A DNA stretch of 27,924 bases from Chara braunii (GCA_003427395.1 BFEA01000322.1:948244-976167), one strand, 5' to 3'; shown: positions 9,169-17,536, counted from the stretch's first letter. Translations and numbers: made by a program. Notes: a model not told the origin generated them from the sequence alone.

Positions 9169-9230
9169 TGCTTGAACCCAGGTCTGCATCGTCAGTGCAG
9201 CAGGTGTACCAACCGAGCTAGGCCAGTTGG
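9169..9230 (-). mobile_element. tRNA-like SINE head
   Basis: On the minus strand: GGCCTAGCTCGGTTGGTAC (A-box-like TAGCTCGGTTGG), an anticodon-arm-like hairpin CTGCA, CTGACGA, TGCAG, then GGGTTCAAGC (B-box-like). The acceptor ends do not pair and the T-arm is broken, so it is not a functional tRNA gene. It fits the promoter head of a tRNA-derived SINE whose body may be the adjacent foldback. Confidence 0.6.
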
Positions 9231-9233
9231 TGA

Positions 9234-9253
9234 TTTTTTATTATTATTATTAT
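9234..9253. repeat. Short (TTA)n array
   Basis: T run followed by about five TTA units, adjoining the SINE head. Confidence 0.8.
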
Positions 9254-9292
9254 CGTTTTTAATCTGCATATATGGGGGACAGCTGTATTCAC

Positions 9293-9866
9293 CTTTTTTT
9301 TTCCTTCCTTTTTTTTTTTCTTTCCCTACGCTATTTTCTTCTCTCAATAGTTTTTCCACCTTACACTGACTGCCACTGGAAGGGAACTGCTAGAGGGAGG
9401 AACCCACCAACATCTGTCCACTCTACTCTTCGCCGGGGGTAGAACCCGGGGCTAGGTCCCACTTGCAGGAATTAAGAGATGCTGACCATCGATAGCGGAG
9501 ATCAACCGCCCAAGTCTCTTAATCCGAGCAAGTCGGACCTTGCCCCCGGGCTCCTAACCCCTACGGTCGTCACGCGAATAGAACGCCCCGTCATTAATTC
9601 TGTATTTGGCACAACTTTCAGCCCAGATACGGTGATAATTACCGGGCGTTCTATTCGGGTGAAAACTGTAGCGAGGTACGGCCAGATTCATAGACTCCTG
9701 CCAGGACCAGCCAGGGGAAGCAAGCCAACTATCTCAGCCAGTGAACCCAAAGCGCGCTCCAGGAGGCCGTTGGGAATCGAACGGACGGACGACGTGGGAA
9801 ACAGAACCCACGACCTGCTGAATGCCACTTGTGTGCTCTACCAACTGAGCTAGGCCGCTGGCCTTT
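9293..9866 (-). mobile_element. tRNA-derived SINE with internal foldback
   Basis: The minus-strand 5' head lies at 9866-9794. It has GGCCTAGCTCAGTTGGTAG (A-box), the phrase AAGTGGCATTCAG, and GTGGGTTCTGTTTCCCAC (T-arm hairpin with a B-box-like core). The head resembles tRNA-Lys. The 3' end carries TTGAGAGAAGA followed by an A-rich tail (T-rich on the plus strand, 9293-9335). The head phrase and tail phrase are shared with the SINE at 20205-20573, so they belong to one family, but this copy is about 200 bp longer. A 111-bp foldback at 9561-9671 accounts for part of the difference. No target-site duplication was found. Confidence 0.65.
9561..9671. mobile_element. 111-bp hairpin (MITE-like) nested in a SINE
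   Basis: Arms of 49 nt (9561-9609 and 9623-9671) match at about 38 positions around a 13-nt loop. The best-conserved block is CGAATAGAACGCCC. That block also occurs in the hairpins at 755-780, which suggests a dispersed family of small foldbacks. Confidence 0.65.
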
Positions 9867-9874
9867 TTCTATTC

Positions 9875-10187
9875 TCTTTTTTTTTAACTTTCAAAAAAAG
9901 GGAGTCGAACGTTTTCTTTTCAAATTTGATGGGGGGTAAGCAGCTCAGGACACAATCTCAACCCGACTTCAACTTCACACGGGGAGCCAGTTAAGAAAAT
10001 GCATGTAATCTGGCAATTGACTGGGTGCGAGCAGAAAGAGTGTAGAGGTGGGTGGAAGATGTCACCTACCGTAGCCTATCTGCACACTCGGCCGTTACAC
10101 TGTAAACAGAGTGCTGCCTTCGTTGGGGACCATTCCTTCCATCGAACTCGACGATTATCTGCAACCCTTTCAATAATTTCTTGGCCT
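9875..10187. other. Non-coding interval, nothing recognised
   Basis: No gene, RNA or repeat structure is recognised beyond a short T-rich and A-rich patch at 9875-9900. Confidence 0.4.
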
Positions 10188-10206
10188 GGGGGGGGGGGGG
10201 GGGGGA
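10188..10206. repeat. Poly-G tract
   Basis: An uninterrupted G run in a purine-rich context that continues to about 10225. Confidence 0.9.
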
Positions 10207-10243
10207 AGAAGAGGAGGGGAGGCGGAAATCACATCAAAATTCG

Positions 10244-10401
10244 AAGTTAACATAATCAAAGTTCCAATTTCAACTCTCAAATCCACACATCACCACTCGA
10301 CTGAGCAACCTTAAATTCCTAAAGTTAACATAATCGAAGTTTTAATTTCAACTCTCAAATCCACACATCACCAATCGACTGAGCAACCTTAAATTCCTTA
10401 A
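10244..10401. repeat. 78-bp tandem duplication
   Basis: AAGTTAACATAATC starts at 10244 and 10322. Both copies contain TCAACTCTCAAATCCACACA and CGACTGAGCAACCTTAAATT. The differences are a few transitions. Confidence 0.9.
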
Positions 10402-10408
10402 TCACGCA

Positions 10409-10549
10409 AACATCAAGTTGAAGATCCCACCTCGTCCGCATGTCCTAAGCACATATGACTCGCGATTTTGCAATTAAATTCGCAAGTTGGCATAAACATC
10501 AAGCAAGTTGAAGATCACACCGCGCTCGCATGTCCTAGGCACATATGAC
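10409..10549. repeat. Diverged direct duplication
   Basis: AACATCAAGTTGAAGATC through CGCATGTCCTAAGCACATAT at 10409-10459 recurs at 10495-10549 as AACATCAAGCAAGTTGAAGA through CGCATGTCCTAGGCACATAT. Confidence 0.8.
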
Positions 10550-10573
10550 ACAGTCAAATTCGGTTGTGGCAGA

Positions 10574-10806
10574 GCCGAGTTTGAAAAGGGCAACAAAATC
10601 ACACGTGGGCAACAAACTCTCGCGCGTCCAGTTTGCCCTTTTCAAACTCGGAGCTTGAACAAACTCGGCGCGCCGGGAAAAATGCTTTGATATGAAGATT
10701 CATACGAAACGCCCTCGGGCAACAAAAGCATTTTTCCCTTCGCGCCGAGTTTGAAAACGGCAACAAAACGTTTTTTTTTAACCGATACGGTCCTTTTCAA
10801 ACTCCG
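10574..10806. mobile_element. GAGTTTGAAAAGGGCAAC foldback cluster
   Basis: The core hairpin pairs 10660-10688 with 10725-10753: 29-nt arms including CTCGGCGCG and GGGAAAAATGCTTT, two mismatches, 36-nt loop. Around it GAGTTTGAAAAGGGCAAC occurs directly at 10577 and as GAGTTTGAAAACGGCAAC at 10747. Its complement is at 10632-10651 and, shortened, at 10792-10806. The motif recurs singly at about 13191, 15604, 16141 and 17504. Confidence 0.7.
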
Positions 10807-10860
10807 CACCAAGTCCTGACTTTGTTGCCCGCACATGTTTTTGTTTTGTTTGCCCTTTAG

Positions 10861-10890
10861 AAACCGAAAGTGTGACGCTGCCGGACTTGT
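10861..10890. repeat. Segment repeated inverted at 15640-15680
   Basis: ACCGAAAGTGTGACGCTGCC followed by GGACTTGTTTC is the diverged complement of GAAACGAGTCCGGCAGTGTC and ACGCTTTCG near 15637. Each copy lies near a GAGTTTGAAAAGGGCAA motif, so both belong to the same dispersed element. Confidence 0.6.
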
Positions 10891-11073
10891 TTCTGCGAAT
10901 TATATGTTATGTACGCCTGATGATTTCAGTACTTTCATGCAATTAGATAGTTTCTTCCATGGAACTCCTGCAGATGGTGTGGAGGACACATGAACACGCC
11001 ATGGGAGAAGGGTGAATGGGGGGGAATAGGAGCAATAAGGCATTACATACTAGTGGTGTGTGCAGTTCAGCTA

Positions 11074-11134
11074 CATCATCATCATCATCATCATCATCAT
11101 CACCATCATCATCAGCAGCAGCAGCATCACCAGC

Positions 11135-11190
<56 letters not shown>
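11074..11190. repeat. (CAT)n array with CAG and CAC interruptions
   Basis: A triplet array of nearly 40 units, mostly CAT, with a CAG-rich then CAC-rich middle. Each frame is open and gives long histidine, serine or isoleucine runs. This is a property of the repeat and not evidence of a protein. Confidence 0.95.
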
Positions 11191-11191
<1 letters not shown>

Positions 11192-11468
11192 TACCAGAGA
11201 GGAACAACTGGCAAAACAACCCAGGGGTTTCTGATGAGGGCTGCCCTACCCATAGTAGATCAGATTCTCTGACGAGTACATACGCGCACAGCTGCGAAAC
11301 TGTGTGACAATCTTAGAGTTGCAAAACTGCAGTCCCGAAAGTTTGCAGCCCCTCATTTGTTGCCGCGCGTATCCCAATGACTACCCAAAAACTTTCATGG
11401 ATTGCATTTTTGCAGACTCGATGCAGAGCTGGGTTCGCCAGTTGGCTGGGTTCTGCAGTTGGTAGGGG

Positions 11469-11559
11469 ACAGTGGCACTGTGGCACTGTGGCAGTGGCAG
11501 TGGCAGTGGCAGTGTGGCAGTGTGGCAGCGTGGCAGTGTGGCAGTGTGGCAGTGTGGCA
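11469..11559. repeat. (GTGGCA)n / (GTGTGGCA)n array
   Basis: GTGGCA and GTGTGGCA units alternate for about 90 bp. Translations rich in Cys-His or Trp-Gln on either strand are artefacts. Confidence 0.95.
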
Positions 11560-11593
11560 TGGACTGATTTGCGGCAAGCAAACAAGTTAAAGT

Positions 11594-11815
11594 TTGTATA
11601 CAGAATCGACAGCCGACAGGCATCCACCCACAAGGGGCATCCGACACAGGGAGTTGAGAAAAACATGACTCAAAAAAAAAAAACCGGAGTAGATCTGGAA
11701 ATAATTTCCTGTTTGTACTAGTATACAGAAGTGCCAAACGACAGGGGCATGGACAAGGGGCATCCAACAGGGAACTGAGGGGAGAAAAAAAAAAAAAAAA
11801 ACATGAGTATGACTG
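11594..11815. repeat. Imperfect direct duplication, about 125-bp spacing
   Basis: TATACAGAATCGACAGCCGA, AAGGGGCATCCGACACAGGG and AAAAACATGACT at 11597-11671 recur at 11721-11815. There they read TATACAGAAGTGCCAAACGA, AAGGGGCATCCAACAGGGAA and AAAAACATGAGTATGACT, and a poly-A run lies inside each copy. Confidence 0.75.
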
Positions 11816-11829
11816 AAAAAGACAAGACT

Positions 11830-12300
11830 TAGTGGTGAAAGTGCTGCACGGCTAGAACAGTAGTGAGCATGAAAACAGATATGATTGATCTGGATTCTGG
11901 ACGTTATGATCAACCGGATAATCCACATTTCAAGTTGGCTCGAAAAGTGTGATGAACTAGGGAGTCCTTGGAAGTTTGGATATAATAACCGCAGCAGAAT
12001 AACCAACAAATCCACAGCGAATCTTACTAGATAGGTAACGCAGCCAGGCTTCGACCAGTCAGCTCTTTTTCTGCAGGGAAAAGGTAAATAGCGACCAACC
12101 TTGTGAATTTCATCTGGGTTCATTTGCCCTTCACGGGGCGGCGCGGTAATGTCTCGTTTCAAAAGACTGCTAAGAATCTTCACCATTCTCCCTGGCCAGA
12201 TAAAAGCCCCTGCGGCCACGTCTGTTACATCACGGGCAGAAGACATCCGACATAGAAATATGCATTATATTTTATTTAATATATATCGTGCATGTATATA
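11830..12300. other. Non-coding interval, nothing recognised
   Basis: No conserved coding, RNA or repeat signal. The short AT-rich patch 12255-12300 has TATA-like words with no gene beside it. Confidence 0.4.
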
Positions 12301-12305
12301 AATCG

Positions 12306-12322
12306 CCAGGATTTTCAAAACG
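12306..12322. repeat. 17-bp repeat, left copy
   Basis: CCAGGATTTTCAAAACG is identical to 13172-13188. GGCCACTGTA lies close to each copy, but on opposite sides. Confidence 0.75.
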
Positions 12323-12489
12323 AATCGTGGCCACTGTACTAAGTTCTAATCCAAGTTCTAATCCCGAGCCCAAGACCATGCACATGATCGAGGCCCCACA
12401 TCCACACACACACACACACAATCAGTTTTATGTCTGTCGGTCTTGTTTCTGTTGTATGTCCTCCCCTTTTAAGTGCCCAGCTGAGCACC

Positions 12490-13070
12490 CTTAAGTAGTG
12501 CCAAACAGTCGGTGGTTCCTCGTTTGAAGTGCCTACTGCACTCTTATGGGGGCTGCTCGGTTCGGGATGTCTGTGTTGCCTGTCGGTGATGACGGATGTC
12601 GTCGGAGTGACTCCCTGGCTCAGTGGGTGGTGGGAACCAACAGTCTGCGGGGTTCTATCGTGATGTGAGTAGGTCATGTGCTGCTTTGCTCCGTGTTGGA
12701 TGTGTGGACGTCCTCGTCTGCGCTCCGCCGCCGCCTTGCTGCCTGTCCCGATTGCTTCGCATGTGACTCTCTGCGAATTGTTGTGTTCGCTGCGTGGTGT
12801 GGCTGTGTGGTTGGTGTTGCCTTGCGCTTCGCTGCTCCGCTGCTGTGCTGCTCATGCCTTGGCCGTGCCTTCCGTGCTTGTGTGCCATGTAGGTTGGTTG
12901 CCTTGTTGCTGGTGCCTTGTGCTCCGTCCCATGGTTGCCCAGCTGCTGGTTCACTTGCTCTGTTGTCCCCTGCAGTGTTGTTGCCTTCCTTGTGTTGCCT
13001 TGTGCTTCACTACACGGCTGCCTCGCTGCGTGCCATGTGCTGTGACACGCTCGCAGAAGCCACGCAATGC
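12490..13070. other. A-poor, strand-asymmetric block
   Basis: The plus strand has very few A bases and is rich in TTGCCTTG, GCTGCT and GTGTGG words. Because stop codons need A (or T on the other strand), frames of about 165 codons (minus) and 209 codons (plus) stay open by composition alone. The minus-strand translation is a Gln/Thr/His/Arg-rich disordered-looking chain with no domain I recognise. I do not call a gene. Confidence 0.6.
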
Positions 13071-13072
13071 AT

Positions 13073-13074
<2 letters not shown>

Positions 13075-13144
<70 letters not shown>
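13075..13144. repeat. (CA)n microsatellite
   Basis: About 34 uninterrupted CA units. A short (CA) array also lies at 12406-12420, near the other 17-bp repeat. Confidence 0.98.
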
Positions 13145-13146
<2 letters not shown>

Positions 13147-13171
13147 ATGCACGAATCCTGGCCACTGTATG

Positions 13172-13188
13172 CCAGGATTTTCAAAACG
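13172..13188. repeat. 17-bp repeat, right copy
   Basis: Identical to 12306-12322 and followed immediately by GCGCGAGTTTCAAACGGCAA, a variant of the dispersed GAGTTTGAAAAGGGCAA motif. Confidence 0.75.
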
Positions 13189-13204
13189 GCGCGAGTTTCA
13201 AACG

Positions 13205-13985
13205 GCAAATTTGGTAGAAAAGGATCCGTTGGGCCTCTTTTCTTTTTTCCCCTCCTTTTCCCGTCGGACACCACGGCGGACCCCTACGGTACTTCCATTG
13301 CTTAATAAAACCCGGCGGCGTCCTCTTTGCAGGCGCATGTCTTTTTTTTTTTTGCGCGCATTTTCATAACTTTGCTGTGACATCAAGTTCATCAACGTTC
13401 TTGCCCCAAAGAAAAAAAGTGCATACCTTATAATACTTATATAGTACTGAATACTGCTACGAGTTTCATACCCTTACACTTGGGATATAAGATAAGTTAG
13501 ATAACCACACCCGACTCGTGACCTGAGGTCCTGAGTTAGTATCCTCTTATTGAACCTGCTCCCCTGCGCCTCAGGCTGGTGATTTCTTCATCTTTCTCAC
13601 TATCCTACGGTCCCTAACCTCAAGGTCCTCAACACCTTCGTCGGCATTGAGCCGGCCTGTCTGTGTCTTGCACATGAAACTGTTACTTGGTTGGCTGCTC
13701 CTCAATAGAATAAACACTGTCAGTCAGGACTCAGAAGGAGCAGCAACCTGCAATTTATTTTGAAAGCAAAGCATAAACAGAGCTGCTGAGTTGAAGGGGG
13801 GACTGCCAAGAGGGTCAAGATCCTGCAATGACCTGTGAGTCAGTGCCCCTGACTGTGTCTGAATGTACCCGGATGGATGTGCAGTGCAGCTACATTCATT
13901 TCGGGTATGTACCTGGGCCTCAATGCCATCTATGTCCATTTCGATGTAGGAATTGCTTAAATTTCCTAAACAATGCCAGGTTGCC
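13205..13985. other. Non-coding interval
   Basis: No gene recognised. CATTGAGCCGGCCTGTCTGT at 13645 loosely resembles the minus-strand 3' part of the U6 retropseudogene (CATTGAGCCGACTTATGTGT at 2235), but the core U6 boxes are absent. Confidence 0.4.
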
Positions 13986-13990
13986 AACAT

Positions 13991-14031
13991 GCATAGAATA
14001 AAATTCAATCAATCCATCATGATCATGACAT
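13991..14031. repeat. 40-bp direct repeat, left copy
   Basis: AGAATAAAATTCAATCAATC then CATCATGATCATGACAT matches 14804-14846, about 810 bp away, allowing a small CATGAT expansion in the second copy. Confidence 0.75.
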
Positions 14032-14803
14032 ATAATTGCAAGGAAAATGAGCAATAGCGAAATGACAGAATCCAGATCAGATCGCAGAATGACATTGAAA
14101 GCCAGAAAGTTCCACAGTGTCCAGAAAGTCGCATTGCACCAATAATACACCAATGGAGAATCGTAACACTCCCTGTCTTCCCCTATACACCCGAAGACCA
14201 CCACTGCGCCTTGCTGTATGCCCAAGCCCAGCCAGCTATGGAAGCTGGGCTATGGCGCTGCCCTCAGCTGCGCCCTTCTTCCCACACCACCGCACGCGCA
14301 CAGCACCTTGCCCCAGCGCTAGCAACAGCACGTGAGCAATCGCTCCAAAAGCGCTGCCGCAAACTGGCAAGTGCCCGAATGCGCTGCCAGGCAGCGAACT
14401 GTTTCCTATATGGAAAGAGTCTGGCCTGGCCTGCGGCCTGGCTTGGCTGGGCCAGTGCCCAGAAGCTTCCCGTAGGCCCCAGGACGCTGGGCCTCTGTTG
14501 CTGCTGCTGGGCGTCATTCAGTTACGCCTCCCAGCTGTCTGTGTATGTTGCTGCGAATGTGGCGCAGGGCCTGCATTTCAGAAAAAAAAGGCCTAGTAGA
14601 AGGCCGTGGAAAGTATTTGCTGCTCGGGTCCTGGATTCCCTCAACCAACTGACACTACACAACTGCCTGAGCCCCCAAATACGAAAATATACAGTATTCT
14701 GCCTCTCGTGATTTGTTAGGCCCGCCTTCACTTAGTGGCCTTAGGGCGGGCGCTCTTGCATGCGGGGTCCCTCAGGCCTGCCGAGGAGCCTGGCACATCC
14801 TCG
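14032..14803. other. GC-rich segment between direct repeats
   Basis: The part at 14190-14610 is GC-rich with many CTGG/CCAG words. A frame of about 166 codons on the plus strand is Ala/Cys/Arg-rich with no recognisable domain, and its codon positions show no evident bias. With direct repeats at both ends the block could be a small non-coding insertion. Confidence 0.35.
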
Positions 14804-14846
14804 CAGAATCAAATTCAATCAATCCATCATCATGATGATCATGGCA
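14804..14846. repeat. 40-bp direct repeat, right copy
   Basis: Partner of 13991-14031. Confidence 0.75.
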
Positions 14847-15059
14847 TTTTCTTACCAACTGCCCTTTTCTTTCCTCAGTTCTGCTCAGTGGCACTTTCAT
14901 GCTCTCATTTTTTTGGCTAATATAGAACGTGTTTAATATGTTGAAACGTTCAACAATTGAACAACGATCGTCTTCTTCCGATTCATGAACCATGCACTTA
15001 TAATCCTCTCTTCTAAATTTTAATTCCTATCCTTCAGTCTAGTATGATTTCACATTCAA

Positions 15060-15349
15060 TTTGTTCTATAGACTCTTTGCTCTTCCAATGGTCAGCCCTT
15101 CACCCTGAATTACCGCATTGAATTTCTCCCAAAACATGCTATAGCAAAGCAAGCAGCAAATATTTTGAGTTGGTGTGATGGTTTTGGGCTCACCCAGATT
15201 GAGAGCCAGGCTGCTCTGCACTCTCCTGACACTTGTATAGAATCCTGGGAGATGCGCAACGCCCATGCCCAGGTCCCGGGGACCGAAGTCCGAATGGAAC
15301 AGGGAGTTCCTGACTTGAGTGCAATGTCCCCTTGACAGAATAAGGAAAC

Positions 15350-15417
<68 letters not shown>
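15060..15417 (+). mobile_element. Possible A-tailed retroposon
   Basis: Non-coding sequence up to about 15350 is followed by an uninterrupted run of some 67 A bases (15351-15417). Such a long pure A run usually marks the 3' end of a recent retrotransposition. I found no target-site duplication or family signature, so the 5' limit is arbitrary. Confidence 0.35.
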
Positions 15418-15420
<3 letters not shown>

Positions 15421-15600
15421 TCATGCCACAGGAAGCCAACAAACATATCCAACTCATCGTTTATTCATCATCACTATCCGCATCACCTTCTGAATAATAA
15501 GAAGGAAAAAACAACGGCGGACACTCGAGTGGAAAAAGGCAAAAAAAAAAAGAAGAAAAAAAACACTAATTAAAAAACTGGCTCTGTGCTGCGCTCATGG

Positions 15601-15680
15601 CGCGAGTTTGAAATGGCAATTTCAGTCAAAATACTTTCTTTTTTGAAACGAGTCCGGCAGTGTCACGCTTTCGTCTTCGA
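15601..15680. repeat. Dispersed GAGTTTGAAA element, copy
   Basis: GCGCGAGTTTGAAATGGCAA is followed within 40 bp by GAAACGAGTCCGGCAGTGTC, the complement of 10861-10890. The pair links this site to the cluster at 10574-10890. Confidence 0.55.
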
Positions 15681-15719
15681 AAGGGCACTGGGCCCGTAAT
15701 TGAAGGGTATCATTTATTT

Positions 15720-15722
15720 AAA

Positions 15723-15778
<56 letters not shown>
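15720..15778. repeat. (AAT)n microsatellite
   Basis: About nineteen uninterrupted AAT units. Confidence 0.98.
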
Positions 15779-15779
<1 letters not shown>

Positions 15780-15813
15780 CTGCAAGAAAACAAATACATT
15801 TCACTCGATCTTT

Positions 15814-15816
<3 letters not shown>

Positions 15817-15855
<39 letters not shown>
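15817..15855. repeat. (AC)n microsatellite, left part
   Basis: An AC array that ends shortly before an ambiguous base at 15865. It is probably continuous in the genome with the CA array at 16045-16065. Confidence 0.95.
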
Positions 15856-15858
<3 letters not shown>

Positions 15859-15864
15859 CAAAAA

Positions 15865-16044
15865 NCGCCACACAGCATGGCGAAGTGAAGAACTCACGAG
15901 TCCTATGCACAAAAGAGACAAACTGGGGTGAAGATAGGACAAGCGTTGGTGCGTTCTCTTCCGAGGACTGTTGAAAATGCCCAAGTTGCAGGCTGGGAAA
16001 CGAGCCCTGTCTCTTATACACATCTAGATGTGTATAAGAGACAG
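15865..16044. other. Assembly artefact: mis-inserted mate-pair read
   Basis: The segment begins with an N at 15865. Bases 15866-16007 duplicate 19998-20139 (142 bp, identical on reading). Then comes an exact sequencing adapter at 16007-16044, after which the CA repeat resumes. No biological mechanism places a sequencing adapter in a genome. The segment should be masked. Open frames crossing it, including the widely seen SYTHLDVYKRQ translation of the adapter, are spurious. Confidence 0.97.
16007..16044. other. Nextera mate-pair junction adapter (Tn5 mosaic ends)
   Basis: CTGTCTCTTATACACATCT (16007-16025) is followed without gap by its exact complement AGATGTGTATAAGAGACAG (16026-16044). These are the two 19-bp transposon mosaic ends joined at the circularisation point of a mate-pair library. 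Confidence 0.99.
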
Positions 16045-16052
16045 CACACACA

Positions 16053-16084
<32 letters not shown>

Positions 16085-16098
16085 CAAAAAAAAAAAAC
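16045..16098. repeat. (CA)n followed by A-rich tract
   Basis: CA array at 16045-16065, then A runs broken by C. This is the right-hand continuation of the array at 15817-15855. Confidence 0.9.
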
Positions 16099-16138
16099 AC
16101 GTGTGGCCCAGTGTGGACAACAAGTGCCAACAGCATCG

Positions 16139-16571
16139 GGAGTTTGAAAAGGGCAAATTGTACTACAGTCAGGGTGAAACCCAGGGAATTACTGATAGCA
16201 GCGCCATCTTGAGCAGTATGAGCCTATGAGGGTAATCAAGAGGCGGTGGGAACGCTATTGGTTAGATGCTATGAGAGAACCGGTGAGGAGCAAACTTGAG
16301 CTGTACCCATTGTGTCCGCTAAAACTACGAACGTCCAAGGGTGGGTGGAGGGAAACCCGTCATGGCAGATCAGGCTTCTTGCAGGGTAGTGGAATAGGGA
16401 GGGTAACAGGGCCACCCCTGCAGGTGTGATCAATTAACTGCTGTATGATTGTTCTATTTTTTGGGAGACAATACCACCACGTTTAGTTTGAAGTTGGTAC
16501 GAGTTTGGGTTGAAATTTGGGATTATTTGGGATTATTTAGTTTGCTTTTGGAATAATTTTAGGGTTAAAAT
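16139..16571. other. Non-coding interval starting with dispersed motif
   Basis: GGGAGTTTGAAAAGGGCAAA near 16139 is another copy of the dispersed motif. The rest, including GGGATTATTT duplicated near 16520, shows no gene. Confidence 0.5.
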
Positions 16572-16680
16572 TACGTGGTTGCTCTAAGCTCCGAACCCTA
16601 TGGAATTTAGAGTTGTCTACGTAGTTAATTTTTGAAATGCTTAGGTTCTTACTGTCGTTTTTTGTATTTGAATAGTGTAG
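16572..16680. repeat. 109-bp direct repeat, left copy
   Basis: TACGTGGTTGCTCTAAGCTC, CTATGGAATTTAGAG, TGTCTACGTAG and TTGAATAGTGTAGG match 16989-17097 with about 80 percent identity by eye. Confidence 0.8.
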
Positions 16681-16988
16681 GGAGATATCATAGTTTTTCT
16701 CATAAAAGTGGTTGTTCAGTAAGCCCAGGAAATAGGGTTATAGGGTCACCCAAGCCTTGAGTGGTACGGGGAGTGCTCAGCGCTCGACCCCTGGTATTTT
16801 GGTGATTCCTGCGCATAATTTACCACTGAATTATCTACGGCAGTATCCGGGAAATTAATTGGTTAAAGATATGAGTTCGTGGTTGGATTGATGAAGCTCC
16901 GAAGTCCTTCGGGGTGGCGGCACCATTAGTGGGTGTGGGAGACTTGCTTGTGGTGGTGGGAACGTAGCCCGGGGAAGTGGGCCTTCTA

Positions 16989-17097
16989 TACGTGGCTGCT
17001 CTAAGCTCCGAAACCCTATGGAATTTAGAGCTGTCTACGTAGCTGTTTTTTGAACTGTTTTGTAGTTATTGTCGTTTCCTATATTGGAATAGTGTGG
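16989..17097. repeat. 109-bp direct repeat, right copy
   Basis: Partner of 16572-16680. A third fragment, TTCTTTGTATTTGAATCGTG near 17120, copies its 3' part. Confidence 0.8.
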
Positions 17098-17400
17098 ATT
17101 TCTCGAAGTTTGTTTCCTGTTCTTTGTATTTGAATCGTGTAGATCTTTCGAAGTTGGTTTAAGTTCTTCGTGAACTGCCTTGCACGTTCTTGAGTTTTGC
17201 AGAGTAGAACTTGTAGCCTTTTGCCAATAGTGTTTCTACTTTAGAAACATGCCGGCGTTGTACTTTTTCTTCGGCGCTGCAAGGATATCATGTTGTAGGC
17301 TGACGGATTGGAGAGGTTTGTCATGGCTTAGTTCAGCCGCCCTTTTTCTGTGCTTCAAGGCTACTTTGAGGAGTTCTGTCCTACTGAGTTTGGGAAGTCG

Positions 17401-17507
17401 TGGGACGCTGGACCCGGTTTTCAGCAGGCTTTATCTTGTTAATACGAGGGTAGAATCGACCACGTTTGGTTGGAAATAGAAAGTGACAACTTTTAAAAAA
17501 AAAAAAG
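17401..17507 (+). mobile_element. A-tailed retroposon fragment
   Basis: GGGACGCTGGACCCGGTTTT and CAGCAGG start a sequence ending in an A run at 17493-17507. The head is the same as in the copies at 19039 and 19097 and, inverted, at 6650-6700, but the part between head and tail differs. Confidence 0.5.
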
Positions 17508-17536
17508 GGCAAATTGAATATCGGTGAAAATAAAAT

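Noticed and set aside
9169-9230. Functional tRNA gene
   Set aside because: Box A and B are present but the acceptor stem does not pair and the T-arm is broken. It fits a SINE head better.
11234-11300. Second hammerhead ribozyme (CTGATGAG at 11233, CTGACGAG near 11270, GAAAC at 11296)
   Set aside because: Helix II does not pair well and no NTH cleavage triplet follows GAAAC at the right place.
10990-11307. Frame of about 105 codons with long histidine and glutamine runs
   Set aside because: All three frames stay open because the sequence is a CAT/CAG/CAC array. There is no conserved sequence outside the repeat.
12655-13305. Frames of 165 (minus) and 209 (plus) codons
   Set aside because: The block is A-poor on one strand and ends in a CA array, which removes stop codons by composition. 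No domain or codon pattern supports a gene.
13645-13680. Fourth U6-derived fragment
   Set aside because: Only about 20 loosely matching bases and none of the conserved U6 core boxes.
14211-14711. Frame of 166 codons in GC-rich DNA
   Set aside because: Ala/Cys/Arg-rich composition follows base content; no domain, splice or start context supports it.
15718-16212. Frames containing SYTHLDVYKRQ or MCIRDR
   Set aside because: These are translations of the Nextera mosaic-end adapter and appear widely as contaminants. The segment is artefactual.
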